DNA of 64,000 nucleotides from Pristionchus mayeri (Eukaryota; Nematoda; Chromadorea; Rhabditida; Neodiplogasteridae), in assembly GCA_036245805.1 (NCBI GenBank), contig BTRK01000004.1, forward strand, positions 37,970,907 through 38,034,906. Direction: 5' to 3'. The translations under genes were made by a program, and so were the position numbers. Below the pieces are notes generated by a model that was given only the letters and a program-made list of their open reading frames with translations, did no database searches and was not told the origin of the DNA. Below are positions 1 to 10,177 of the stretch, piece by piece (the first letter of the stretch is position 1; each line of letters begins with the position of its first letter).

Positions 1-249
1 CTTTATGAATTTATTATTTGATTTGTATTAAGGTGTCTTTCATCTTCATTTATTATTTGTCTTTGAACTCGGATGGTGATTAATAACAGCATCATTTTAC
101 TTATATTAAATTTAACCAGTTGTTTTTAATCAATAATGAAATTATTTTACGATCTTGTGAAGATTTGAAATAAGCTCCTCTTTTCGATTAGTTTACACTT
201 TATTACACGGCATTTTGCGTGCACATTTTACAGATTCATTTTACAGATT
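1..249. other. AT-rich flank, nothing recognised
   Basis: AT-rich sequence upstream of the LINE. No exon-like segment, RNA gene or clear repeat was seen. The 5' end of the LINE is not sharply defined; GC content rises from about position 250. Confidence 0.5.
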
Positions 250-1515
250 CTGGGTTCTCAAGTGTGTGGCGAGCGGTTGAGTGCGATTTCGTCTCTCCGT
301 CTCCGGTTCCGCCCGCCCGGATTCCCTCTCCCAGACGCGTTGGCACGCGGGAGTTGTACGCCGCCACGATGGGTCGCCACTTCTACATCGGCACCATCAA
401 CGCCAGGACGCTCGGCCCAAGGGAGAAGCAGTCGGAGATGGAACTCGCCCTCGACAAGATCAAGTGGGACGTGGTTGCAGTGCAGGAAGCCAGGATTGTG
501 GGTTGTGCCTCGTTCAATCTTACATCCTCAGGCACTGTAGTCTACCACTCGGGCGGGCCCACTGCTTCCCATGGCGTGGCATTTTTGCTTCGACCGCAAC
601 TCGCGCGCGGAGCTGTGTTCAATGGCCTCTCCCCTCGTTTGGCCACTCTGCTCCTTCCCGACCTACGGCTCTTCCTGGTCTGCGCTTACGCCCCTACGTC
701 TTCCTACGATGACGACGCGTATGAAGACTTCCTAGACCAGGTTGAGACCGCCCTGCGGAGTGCCCCAAAAGGCTATGCCAGTTCTGGTTGGTGACTTCAA
801 CTGTCGAGTGGCGAGGGAACCTGGCAATGAAAGATTTGTCGGTAACTTTGCCTCTCCCACACCGAACTCACGCGGACGCTGCTTCACTGAGCTCTGCGTG
901 AGGAACAGACTGCGCATCCTGAACACGTTCCCCAAGAGACGGCACGGTCGAATCTGGACCTGGCGATCCCCAAACGGCTCCGCATTCCACCAAATTGACT
1001 ACGTTGCAGCGCCCGCCACAGCGAGAGTAGTCAACTGTGGATTCGTTGGTCGGTTTGAGTTTGACTCCGACCATCGCCTTGTTCGGATGTGCCTCTCCCT
1101 CCCTGGCAAGGCGAGGCAGAAAAGATGCAGGGAGCGGCTAGATTTCGATCGAACCGCTTTTACTGTCAACGCAAACCTTCTCGCGTCACTGCCCCTTGCC
1201 CGCCCCAGTTCTGCCGCCGACGCCTATACTACGGTAAAGGCTTTCACGGAGACCGCGGCAACGAACTGCTGGAGGAAGCGCCAATCCCCTTCTTGGATCT
1301 CGAGTGGAACGCGGAAGCTCCTAGCGATGCGCCATGAATTGCAATCCAACCCCCAACAAGCTGTCGCCTACTCAGCTGCCTGCAAAGCTGCCCGGACGAG
1401 TTTCGTCGATGACATCAGGAAGCGAAAGGAGGCGCAAGCACGGCAAGCAGCAACCATGGGAAGGAGCATCGTGAAGAGCATGCTGAGTCTGCAAACCTCA
1501 AAGAAGCGCCTTCTA

Positions 1516-2806
1516 CAGGGTGTCCAAAAAGTATTGTTACACGGATAAAACCATGTATCTTTCTTTAAAAGCAACATAGACAACTCAAACGGGGCACAGT
1601 ATTTATCAGTGACCATATGAACATAACAATGCACGATCACTCGATCTGGCCTCCATTGGCCGCGATGACCTCTCTGAGACGACGAGGGACCGAGTCGATG
1701 ACGGCCCGCAGGTAAGGGACGTCGATCTTCTCCCATGCCTTGAGAAGGGCTGCCTTGAGGGAATCGCGGTTCTTGTGGCGAGTAGAGCAGGCCTCCTTCT
1801 CCAACACTGACCAAATGCTGAAGTCCAGAGGGTTGAGATCGGGGGAGTTCGAGGGCCATTCCTCACTCGAGATGAAGTCGGGCAGATGGGCGCGACACCA
1901 TGCCTGCGTCACTTTTGCCGAGTGAGCAGGCGCTGAATCCTGTTGGAAGGTCCAGCGAGCCCCTTTGAAGTGGGAGCGGGACCAGGGGAGAAGGGCCTTC
2001 TGGAGAATTGCCCTGGTGTAGTACTCCTTGTTGATCTTGACCCCGGGATCCACGAACACGAGAGGAGTCTTGCCCGTCGAGCACACACCAGCCCAAACCA
2101 TCAGTGCCTGGGGGTGGGCAATGCGAGAGATGGTTCTACCTCTGGCGTCAGCTTGCTGAGGAGACTTGGCGATGATCCTGGTGTTCTGACTGTTGTAGAC
2201 CTCCTCGACTGAGAACAGCTTCTCGTCAGAGTAAACGGTAGTCAAGTGCTCCCCACGATCGGTCCGCTGAAGGAGCAGCTTGCATCTCTCCAGGCGCTTC
2301 TGCTTGTGGACATCAGTGAGGCCATGGCCCTTTCTCATCTTGTAGGGGTAGGACTTGAGAAGAGAATGAACGATGGCACACACGGATCCTTTGGAGATCT
2401 TGAGATCCTTAGCCATCTTCCTGATGGATCGTTTGGCATTGCGATTCACTCTCTTCTCCACGATTCTCCTGTTCTTCTGAGTGAGAGCGGTCTTGGGTCT
2501 TCCTGATCTTGGCCGGTCCTTCGCAGTGCCCAACTGCTTGAAACGGGAGATGGTGCGATAGACTGTCATTCGGGAAATACGAAGCTTCCTCCTGATGGAA
2601 TCTGGGGGGTCGCCGAGGGTCCAAAGGTTGATAATAGTTTGACGATAGCGATTTGGACGAACCATGACTATGGGAAACTAATTAGTAGGTTCCCTCAACG
2701 CACCGAATGGTGGGCTCAAACGTGTTATTACAGGTTTTGACAACTCGACCTACATGTTAAAAAAATTCGCGTTTCAAAAGTGTAACAATACTTTTTGGAC
2801 ACCCTG
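1516..2806 (-). mobile_element. DD37D (maT-like) DNA transposon inside the LINE
   Basis: A Tc1/mariner-superfamily element of 1291 bp. The ends are inverted repeats of about 27 bp starting CAGGGTGTCCAAAAAGTATT; the right end at 2780-2806 mirrors the left. TA dinucleotides at 1514-1515 and 2807-2808 are the target duplication. It carries one uninterrupted transposase ORF on the reverse strand. The insertion splits the LINE RT frame and is therefore younger than the LINE copy. The near-identical termini and open ORF suggest that it may still be mobile or moved recently. Confidence 0.95.
1637..2665 (-). CDS. Tc1/mariner-superfamily transposase, DD37D type
   Basis: A 342-residue cut-and-paste transposase. 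The N-terminal third has two helix-turn-helix units (DSIRRKLRISRMTVYRTISR, then SIRKMAKDLKISKGSV) with a basic RPRSGRPK linker between them. Catalytic residues are the Asp in VYSDEKLFS, the Asp in FQQDSAPAHS and the Asp in NSPDLNPLDFSIW. I count 37 residues between the second and third aspartates, giving DD37D as in maT-type elements rather than DD34E (Tc1) or DD34D (mariner). The ATG at 2665 is the natural start and the length is normal for the family. No stop or frameshift was seen. It acts in the nucleus on the 27-bp terminal repeats of its own element. Confidence 0.93.
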   Translation of the reverse strand: MVRPNRYRQTIINLWTLGDPPDSIRRKLRISRMTVYRTISRFKQLGTAKDRPRSGRPKTALTQKNRRIVEKRVNRNAKRSIRKMAKDLKISKGSVCAIVHSLLKSYPYKMRKGHGLTDVHKQKRLERCKLLLQRTDRGEHLTTVYSDEKLFSVEEVYNSQNTRIIAKSPQQADARGRTISRIAHPQALMVWAGVCSTGKTPLVFVDPGVKINKEYYTRAILQKALLPWSRSHFKGARWTFQQDSAPAHSAKVTQAWCRAHLPDFISSEEWPSNSPDLNPLDFSIWSVLEKEACSTRHKNRDSLKAALLKAWEKIDVPYLRAVIDSVPRRLREVIAANGGQIE

Positions 2807-4445
2807 TAGTTCCCGACCCTGTAACTGGTGCTCTCTCTCAAGCAGCTACCAAGACAGTGGTCCAGAGCTTCTTTGACGGTCTCTACACCCCTGCAGTTCC
2901 GTGTCCACTCCCAGTCCCTCCTCAGCCTCTGGATCCCCTTCCTCCCTTCCTACCCGATGAGGTCAGCAAAGCGATGTCCCAACTCAAGTGTGGTCACTCA
3001 CCCGGTTCGGATGGCATTCTCCCTGATATGCTATACCACTCTCGAAACCACCTTGCTCCCGTTATCGCTGATCTACTCAACTATCTGGTAGATGGAGAGG
3101 CTGTTCCAAGCGACCTGACCGAAGCAATTGTCACTCTTCTGCACAAGAAAGGAGACCCTACCAACATTGGGAACTTCCGTCCCATCTCCCTCCTCACCGT
3201 TTCCCTGAAGACAATGACCAAAGTCATTCTTCAGAGACTCGAAACTGTGCTTGAAGAAACAGAGTCCTCGACCCAAACCGGCTTCCGGCGCGGCTACAGT
3301 ACTCTCGACAACCTGCATGCCATCAAGCAGGTCGCTGAAAGAACCTCCGAGTACGGTATCCCAATCTACTTGGCGTTCGTCGACTTCAAGAAGGCGTTCG
3401 ACTGTGTGGAGTGGAATGCCTGCTGGCAAGCCCTCTTCTCGTTCGGAGCCCATCCCTCCCTCGTCCACATGTTGCGCCGTCTCTACGAGTCCTCCTCTAC
3501 ACTCATTCGAGTTAATGAGGAGCTCGTTCCTGTGACTGTGCGTCGAGGAGTCCGCCAAGGGGATACCCTCTCCCCTCGTCTCTTCAACGCAGTGCTACGA
3601 TCAGCCATGGACAACATTGACTGGGAGTCAGATGGAATTAGAATCGACGGAAGGAACCTTTGCCACTTGGAGTATGCCGATGACGTGGCTCTCGTTGCCA
3701 AATCTCGACCCGAGCTGGAACGAATGCTGAAGGATCTGATGGACGCGTGCAGCCGAGTTGGTCTCGAAGTGAATGCAAGCAAGACCAACCTCTTCACCTC
3801 CTGCACCTCTACCCGCAATCCAATAATCATCGGCAATCTGCGATTCGAATTCGTCGATAGCGCCACCTATCTCGGAGGAAGAATAGCTCTTCCCTTGGAT
3901 CATTCCGACGAAATAGAACACCGGATTCGATTAGGGTGGCTGGCGATTAGGGTGGCTAAGCTCTCGCACCTCCTATCTTCTCGAATTCTGTCCATCAAGA
4001 TCAGGAGGAGAGTCTTCGAGAGCTGCATCACGGCTACAGTTCTCTATGGGAGTGAAGTATGGGCTCTGAGATCTAGCGAGAAGGAGAGGCTGAGAGTCAC
4101 CCAGAGGAAGATGGAAAGAAAGATGCTTGGAGTCACGCTAAGGGACAGATGGAGGAATGACCGCGTGAGAGGGATTACCAAGCTGAGAGACTGGAATGAG
4201 GAAGGATTGAAACGAAAAGCGCGCTGGGCCCTCAAGATCAGAAGAATGGGAGTGGAACAGTGGAGCCGTGCGACAACTGTCTGGACTCCATTCAATAGGA
4301 CTCGTCCCCCCGGAAAGCCTCGCGCGCGATGGAGAGACGACCTATCCCGAGCTATTGGCAGCCATTGGTGGAGTGCAACTTATGAAGACTACCGACCTAT
4401 CATCTTCTGAGCGTTTCCGCCTGATAAGATAAATTGATTGATTGA

Positions 4446-4740
4446 TTGCGTGCACTGAAGATGTGCACTCTGAGCAACCACACCATACCGTAACCCAAAG
4501 CGCGCGGAATTTAAATTTTTTCTGTTATTGATTTATTTCACAGAAACTGCAGTTTCCTTTCTTATTTTCCACTCCCTATGTTATATTGTTGCTAATTTTG
4601 ACTCATTCGATCTCATTTCGTTTTTTTGCTTGTTTTATTCTACTTTCCTCAGCATATCTTGCATGCTGTTTGACAGACTAGAGTGTGCATGTTCACGAGG
4701 TTGTTTCTACTCTTTTTCCAGGATTAATCAGTATGCAACG
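4446..4740. promoter_or_regulatory. 5' flank of the PRPF38B-like gene
   Basis: T-rich stretch between the LINE tail and the first recognised coding exon. A strong acceptor-like CTCTTTTTCCAG ends at about 4720, 20 bases before the ATG at 4741. It could be a spliced-leader acceptor or the end of a 5' UTR intron. No other signal was seen. Confidence 0.35.
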
Positions 4741-4974
4741 ATGATGCTCCCACCGGGTACCGATGGTCAGGCTGAGACATTTTACGAAGATGACGCCTAC
4801 GATAACATCATCCCTCATATACAAGTTGTTTCTTGCTTCTCCTTTTATCGGAATAATTATTTCCCTCTCAGAAAGTCACCAAGAAGAACAACACGCTACC
4901 GATTTGGGGAAGCCAGAAGACCATGAACTTGAATGGACTGGTCTTGGAAAATGTCTTACAAGTATGTTCGGGAC

Positions 4975-5149
4975 ATAGGTGGGCACCTTCGAAGCCAGCT
5001 GTGAAACACCCCGGGTTTTCGGATTGGAAACCCCCCGGTTTTTGGAAAATGTTGTCACAAAACGATCATTTACGATCACCCCCCCCCCCTTTTTGACCCT
5101 AAACACCCCCGGTTTCCGATTTCCAGCTTCAACCCCCGCCCACCTATGG
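4975..5149. repeat. Small inverted-repeat (MITE-like) element in a PRPF38B intron
   Basis: The intron between 4962 and 5207 carries CATAGGTGGGC near 4975 and its complement GCCCACCTATG near 5138-5148, with weaker complementarity inside (CAGCTG/CAGCTTC). Between them lie CCCCGG-rich motifs and a run of 11 C at 5079-5089. Fits a short MITE; no target duplication was identified. Confidence 0.5.
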
Positions 5150-5383
5150 TTCGGAAGTGACCATTTTTTGAGAATGTTGTTTCCACAATGTAGAACACGT
5201 ATTTCAGTGCACTTACTACAAACAAGTTCTCGCCTAATGCACCACGCACCTGCAGATCGTCGATGAAATTTGCATTCACGTTAGTTTTACTTGCCAGAGT
5301 TGGTTTAATTTTGATGATGTTAGGTTCGCCATCTTGAGCCTTGGGAGAAAGGGACTCGCAAAGTTCAGGGAATGACTGGAATG

Positions 5384-5417
5384 TGCGGAGGAGTTAGTTA
5401 TGCGGAGGAGTTAGTTA
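5384..5417 (+). repeat. 17-bp tandem duplication across a 5' splice site
   Basis: The 17-bp unit TGCGGAGGAGTTAGTTA is present twice, head to tail (5384-5400 and 5401-5417). It spans the last codons of an exon (Cys-Gly-Gly) and the donor GTTAGT, so two identical potential donors follow each other. Use of the second would add 17 bases and shift the frame. Confidence 0.85.
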
Positions 5418-5901
5418 GGAGTTAGTTTACACAGTGGCATGACATTATACGTAATCATAAACCAGATTGGATGGAGGGTTGTTGAGGTGCGCGGAGTGGG
5501 CGCATATTGAGTGATCTTCTCTGCTTTCTGCCCCCTCTACAAACTCTTCAACATTCGCATCACCAGGTACGGAGCGAGCTGTGAGCCCCTCTTTCCTTAC
5601 TATTATACATTATCTCATCAGTCTTATCACACTTCTATACTACTGTTTACGAAAGTTTGGATCATGCGTGATTGGGATGTTGTAGGAAGCAACTAGTGGT
5701 GATGATCAACTCCAATCAGTCTGCATACCTCCGTGGAATGGGGTTCATGTACATTCGATTCTGCCAGCCACCCTCGGATCTCTGGGCATGGCTCGAACCG
5801 TATCTCGTGCGTTCATATTTCTCATAGATTCAAAAATTCGATTCAGTTGTGTCGATTATTCAGAGCGAGCTGTCCAATCACAAGAACGACATATAAATGT
5901 A

Positions 5902-7150
5902 TTAGGTTGGCGGAAAAGTCTTTGTGTATTTTTCAAAAGTTTATTTCTTGGGAAGGGGAAAAGCATACGTCGAATTATACTTGTCCTCATTATTGACAAT
6001 ATGTGCCCAACGTACATGCAATGTATGGATCACCTCCCTTTAGAACCCGCCTGGGTGCGAATGAAAGTATTGCTCGAGTTCAACCTCGAGACTTTCACGT
6101 GAATTGAAGGCCCAACCTCGAACGGCATGGGCCAGGTCTGCTAAAAGCCACTAATCGGAAGGGGCCATGCCAGGAGAATACGGGGGGTAAGGGAGAACCA
6201 TCCGTTCATATCCAGCCAGTTCCTGCTTGACTTGATTGTAGAACTGGTTACGGGGGTCATTTTGTTGATTGTACACTTTCTTGTCCTTCAGCCTTCAACG
6301 ATCGACTTCCAACTTCAAATTCTGTAGGTGTGTGACGTACTTGACCCCGGTGATTGACATGCCCTGACGTAGTTGCTCCGATTAGATCACGCAATCCACG
6401 CCCCACGATATTGACAGCTTGTTTTTCTTGGGGTTCAGGTAAAGTTTGGAGACACCCTGTGGAGGCTCTCCTTCTCCAACCCGCTTGGTTCTCACATGGT
6501 TGTTATCGTTGAGGACCCACTTCTCATTCCCCGTTATGAGCCGTTCCAGCCATCGATCCCCATCTCGGAGAATGAGGAGAGCATTTGAATCATCGACTCG
6601 ACGGTCATGGCTGGCTTGGATCAGATCATGGAATTTGAATCGACCGATTATTTTCCTCATTCCAAGATATCTCAAGCCTTCTTTGACAGTGCGATGGTGG
6701 ACTCTAAGTGCAATAGTCATTTCACGGGCAGTTTGAAATGGGTTCATTTAAGCAGCTTTCTACAAAGTCTCAAAATGTAACTAACGCGGGCTCCCAGAAC
6801 GACCTCATTCATTGAGGGAAAAGTCGCCTTCTACGCGGAACTGGATCCAATTCCTGAAGGTGTTGTAGAGGGGGCATGTGCATCATAAACATGCTTCAGT
6901 AGGGTCTCTGAATCCTTCATCGTGGTGTAGAATAGAGAGAGGTAAATCAAAACATGTCGGAAGTGTGTGGCACCAGGAACATAAATCGTTGATCTACTAG
7001 AGCTTGACTGAAGTAAAGATAATGGGGAGTTGATTACTATAAAGTGCAATCACTGACTGTTATTCACTATGAGCGACGGGACGCCAAAGTACACTTGTGA
7101 AGAGCAGTGTTATAACAAATCCATACACAAAGACTTTCCCGCCAACCTGA
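5902..7150 (-). mobile_element. Degenerate mariner element in a PRPF38B intron
   Basis: Inverted termini TTAGGTTGGCGGAAAAGTCT (left) and the complement of TCAGGTTGGCGGGAAAGTCT (right) flank about 1.25 kb, with TA on both sides. The reverse strand keeps mariner transposase pieces, for example ERLITGNEKWVLNDN, the first catalytic Asp/Glu region being degraded to GNEKW. No full-length ORF remains. It lies wholly within the intron between the exons ending at 5806 and starting at 7188, and enlarges that intron more than tenfold relative to its neighbours. Confidence 0.9.
6382..6747 (-). pseudogene. Mariner transposase fragment
   Basis: An open stretch of 121 codons. It matches the middle of a mariner transposase: a second HTH region (ALRVHHRTVKEGLRYLGMRK) followed by the ITGNEKWVLNDN catalytic-motif region, where the usual TGDEKW aspartate is Asn. 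The parts carrying the second and third catalytic aspartates are not in frame with it. Non-functional relic. Confidence 0.8.
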
Positions 7151-8699
7151 TAATATGTATGATCGTGTATTTTTTATTTCTTTTTAGGACGATGAGGACA
7201 CTGTAGATCAGCGGTCTGGTGGAGGAGACGAGTTGTCGTTCGGGCAGTCCTGCTTCCATCGTGTAACGCGATTCGTGTTTAAAGTACATTTATTTGTTTT
7301 AGATAGCTCCGGAGATGCTTACTAAACTGGACTGGTACGGTACACTCTTCCTGAGAATCCCCGTTCCCATCCAGGCAAGTCACGGTTAGATTTTTAATTT
7401 CAACGCTGGCGAGGCGAGTAGAATTTCTAATATGAAGCATTTCTATTTCAGAAAGACATTGATGAGAAGTTCTGCGAAAGAAATCGACTGGCATTGGAGT
7501 CACAGGGATATGAGGAGTAAAGGACGGGATACAATGCACAGAGGTACATTACTTAGCATGCGCTTCAGTCCGACGAAGATCGGCAGTAAGAAGATATTGC
7601 TTCCGACTGAATCTGTGATTGTAAGTTTACTATAACACGTGTATCATGAGCCAGTGGAGTAAAATTGACCTCTCCAGGAACAATTTGCAAAAAGTTTTCA
7701 TGATGTTGTCATTATATATGGTAAGTGAATATACTTGGGAAAAGATTTTGCTTGCTATGGGTCATTGGTCCCAGAGCCGGCTTTTAGGAAATTTCCGGTT
7801 TTGTACTTGGCTATGCGGTATAACAGCTTACAGATGAGCTACAGAGATGGCCTTGGGATCAAAATGATCGGGAATTGTTCTGAACAACTTTCATGTTTTG
7901 ACCAAAGGTCAAAGATCAAAGATCTAAAAGATATGTTAGAAAAACCGTTGTCGGAGCTAAAAAAATAATTCTTGCTGCTCTTGCGAGATACGTTCCCCTG
8001 GAATTTTATTGATGATTATACAAGTATAAGCTCATATCTGTATAATAAAAATATAAAATTGTAATTTTGGGATAGGGTGTTTTTTGCTATTTGGCTCTGA
8101 AGGTGGGAAATCTCAAAATTTTAGGAAATTCACATTATTTAAATTGCCCTTTAAAATTCAGTAAATTGTCAGAACTGGTCCATGTTATGGTGGAATAATA
8201 TGCATGAGAGGAGATTTTGCAAAATGTACGTCGTTGGTCCCAAAGCCGCCTTTAGGAAGTTTCCGGTTTTGCACCTGGCTCTACTGTATCTAAGCTCCCA
8301 GATGAGCTACAGCGATGGTATTGGGCTTAATTTGTTTGGAAAAATATTTCAAGACACTTTTACGTTTTGACCAAGGGCCAAAGATCGAAGATCAAAAAAG
8401 ATGCTGGAAAAACCATTTTTGGAGCTAAAAAATAAATCACGCTAGTCTTGCGAGATATGTTTCCCTGTAATTTTATTGCTGATTATGCAATCATAAGTCC
8501 ATATCTACCTAATAAAAATATAAAATTGGAATTTTGGGATAGGGTGTACTTTGCAATTTGGCTCTGAATGTGGGAAGTCTCAAAACCGGAAATTTCCCTA
8601 AAGCCGGCTATGGGACCAACGACGTACATTTTGCAAAATCTCCTAACATATATATTATTTCACCATAGCATGGACCAGTTCTGACAATTTCCTGAAGTT

Positions 8700-9150
8700 T
8701 TAAAGATAATTTAGAAAATGTGAATTTTCAAAAAAATTGCGATTTCCCGCTCGCAACTGATTATGCAAAATGACTGGCGAGCGCTCGTCGCTCGGCGAGC
8801 GATAGAAATGAGCGAGCGCTTGGATCGCTCGCTCGGAGGGAAATGAGAGGGAGAGGAGGGAGTTATGAGGGGAAATTTCAGATACGTTTCGTGAACAATT
8901 TAATTGCACAACTTGTTCGAGAAATTGAATTGCTCACGAAACGTATCTGAAATTTTCCCTTGTAACTCCCTCCTCCCCTCTCATTTCCGTCCGAGCGAGC
9001 GATCCGAGCGCTCGCTCATTTCGATCGCTCGCCGAGCGACGAGCGCTCGCCAGTCATTTTGCATAATCAATTGCGAGCGCTCGTCGCTCGGCGAGCGAAA
9101 TGAGAGGACCGTTCGGGCCACGAGCGCTCGCGAGCAATGCTCGAGCGAAA
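8700..9150. repeat. Central palindrome rich in GAGCG/CGCTC
   Basis: The core of the larger foldback. Arms on both sides of about 8910 carry GAGCGCTCGTCGCTCGGCGA and its complement many times, together with GAGGAGGGAGTTA blocks and ACGTATCTGAAATTT. The arms are nearly perfect over roughly 200 bp each, with a short AATTTAATTGCACAAC-like spacer. Confidence 0.85.
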
Positions 9151-9827
9151 AACACTAATACACCCTATTCCAAAATTCCAATTTTATATTGTTGTTATGC
9201 AGATATGGACTTGAGCTTACATAATCAGCAATACAATTCCAGGGAAACATATCTCGCAAGACTAGCATGATTTATTTTTTAGCTCCAAAAATGGTTTTTC
9301 CAGCATATTTTTTTATCTTCGATCTTTGGCCCTTGTTCAAAACGTCAAAGTGTCTTGAAATATTTTCCCATGCAAATTAAGCCCAATACCATCGCTGTAG
9401 TTCATCTGGGAGCTTAGATACAGTAGAGCCAGGTGCAAAACCGGAAAATTCCTAAAGGCGAATCTGGGACCAACGACGTACATTTTGCAAAATCTCCTCT
9501 CGTGCATATTATTCCACCATAACATGGACCAGTTCTGACAATTTACTGAATTTTAAAGGACAATTTAAATAATGTGAATTTCCTAAAATTTTGAGATTTC
9601 CCACCTTCACAAGGAAACCACAAAAGTTTGACTTACGATCGGAGCAATTCATGTTCACAGGCTTCAAGGGACCCCTATGGAGATCATATAACCGTTTTGA
9701 AAAGTTGCGAATATTGTTTCCTAATGCCCTAAAATGACATGAAAATTAGAAGGCTCACCATGTGAAATTTGGTTGAGCGGTTTCCAGAATAGTGAATCAT
9801 TTTGAGTGCATTCCAAGGAACTGGATC

Positions 9828-10177
9828 GTAGCGCAGCAGGTTGCGCGTTAGCTTTTATTTTTGCAGGTAGTGTGTTCGAACTTTGATAGCAGCAAGAGCT
9901 TTTTGCTTATTTTTACAAGCGAGTTGTGAATGCCTTACTTTTTACCTTAACAGTTTTGTTCTAGTTCCCTACTTTGAGCTACGAGTTTCAAAAAAAAAGA
10001 TTAGTTTGTCAAGTTATGTGACGTTTCATCGAATTAAAACTTTTTTTTATTATTTTAGAATACGACCATTAGACAAACATAGTGCTTGTAAAAATCAGCA
10101 AAAAGCTTTTGTTGCTGTCAAAGTTCGAACCCACTACCTGCTAAAAGCAAAGCTAACGCACAACCTACTGCGCTACG
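9828..10177. repeat. Pair of inverted tRNA-like segments
   Basis: Forward: TAGCGCAGCAGG (box-A-like) at about 9829-9840 and TGTTCGAAC (box-B-like) at about 9872-9880. Reverse strand: TAGCGCAGTAGG read from about 10177 and GGGTTCGAAC read from about 10133. The mirrored copies sit on the arms of the inner palindrome centred near 10005. The spacing resembles a tRNA-derived SINE promoter. I could not fold a complete tRNA, so no tRNA gene is called. Confidence 0.5.

Larger units (their letters stand above)
369..4410 (+). pseudogene. LINE endonuclease/reverse transcriptase polyprotein, broken
   Basis: One ancestral open frame now lies in three pieces: 369 to about 767, about 768-1515, and 2809-4410. 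The first break is a +1 shift in an AAAA run. The second is the transposon insertion; if the insert and one TA copy are ignored, codon CTA (1513-1515) joins GTT (2809-2811) in frame. Both catalytic domains keep their key residues (endonuclease E, D/N and SDH; RT aspartates in AFVDFKKAF and YADD), so the decay is recent or mild. The total length of about 900 residues fits an RTE ORF2-like protein. No separate ORF1 was seen. Confidence 0.85.
250..4445 (+). mobile_element. RTE-type LINE retrotransposon, interrupted and frameshifted
   Basis: Non-LTR retrotransposon coding for an apurinic-like endonuclease followed by reverse transcriptase. The reading frame starts at the ATG at 369 (MGRHFYIGTINARTL). 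Endonuclease signatures are visible: VVAVQEAR, VLVGDFNCR and SDHRLV. The RT part shows NFRPISLL, AFVDFKKAFDC, RRGVRQGDTLSP and the catalytic YADD, followed by the MLGVTLRDRWRND/ARWRDDL C-terminal region typical of RTE elements. Two lesions are seen. One extra base in the A run at 767-770 shifts the frame between the first two open segments. A DNA transposon occupies 1516-2806. The 3' end after the stop near 4410 carries a GATAAGATAAATTGATTGAT-like simple tail, as RTE elements often do. Known for the family: target-primed reverse transcription in the nucleus. Inferred: this copy is no longer autonomous. Confidence 0.9.
4741..7520 (+). pseudogene. PRPF38B-like pre-mRNA splicing factor gene with two in-frame stops
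   Basis: Nine exons join in consistent phase: 4741-4824, 4872-4961, 5208-5279, 5324-5392, 5487-5566, 5686-5806, 7188-7262, 7303-7374 and 7452-7520. Landmarks match the PRP38 domain of PRPF38B, a spliceosomal B-complex protein: NNTLPIWGSQKTMNLNGLVL, HLEPWEKGTRK, GMTGMCGG, AFCPLYKLFNIRITR, GFMYIRFCQPPSDLWAW, SGGGDELSFGQ, LTKLDWYGTLFLRIPVPIQ. The product ends soon after IPVPIQ, without the long Arg/Ser tail of vertebrate PRPF38B. Two exons contain stops: TAA at 5235-5237 and TGA at 5508-5510. All splice sites remain usable; the one after 7374 is GC-AG. A dead mariner lies in the sixth intron. Most likely a young pseudogene; sequencing error or polymorphism is the alternative. Confidence 0.8.

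Noticed and set aside
4044..4295. Reverse ORF with Leu/Ser-rich membrane-like sequence
   Set aside because: Antisense shadow of the LINE reverse-transcriptase frame.
8182..9525. Matching 62-codon ORFs on opposite strands (8182-8370 and 9337-9525)
   Set aside because: They are mirror copies on the two arms of a palindrome and have no splice or family support.
9950..10000. CRISPR-like or bacterial features anywhere in the window
   Set aside because: The repeats are inverted or dispersed rather than regularly spaced, and the genes have spliceosomal introns, so prokaryotic features are not expected.
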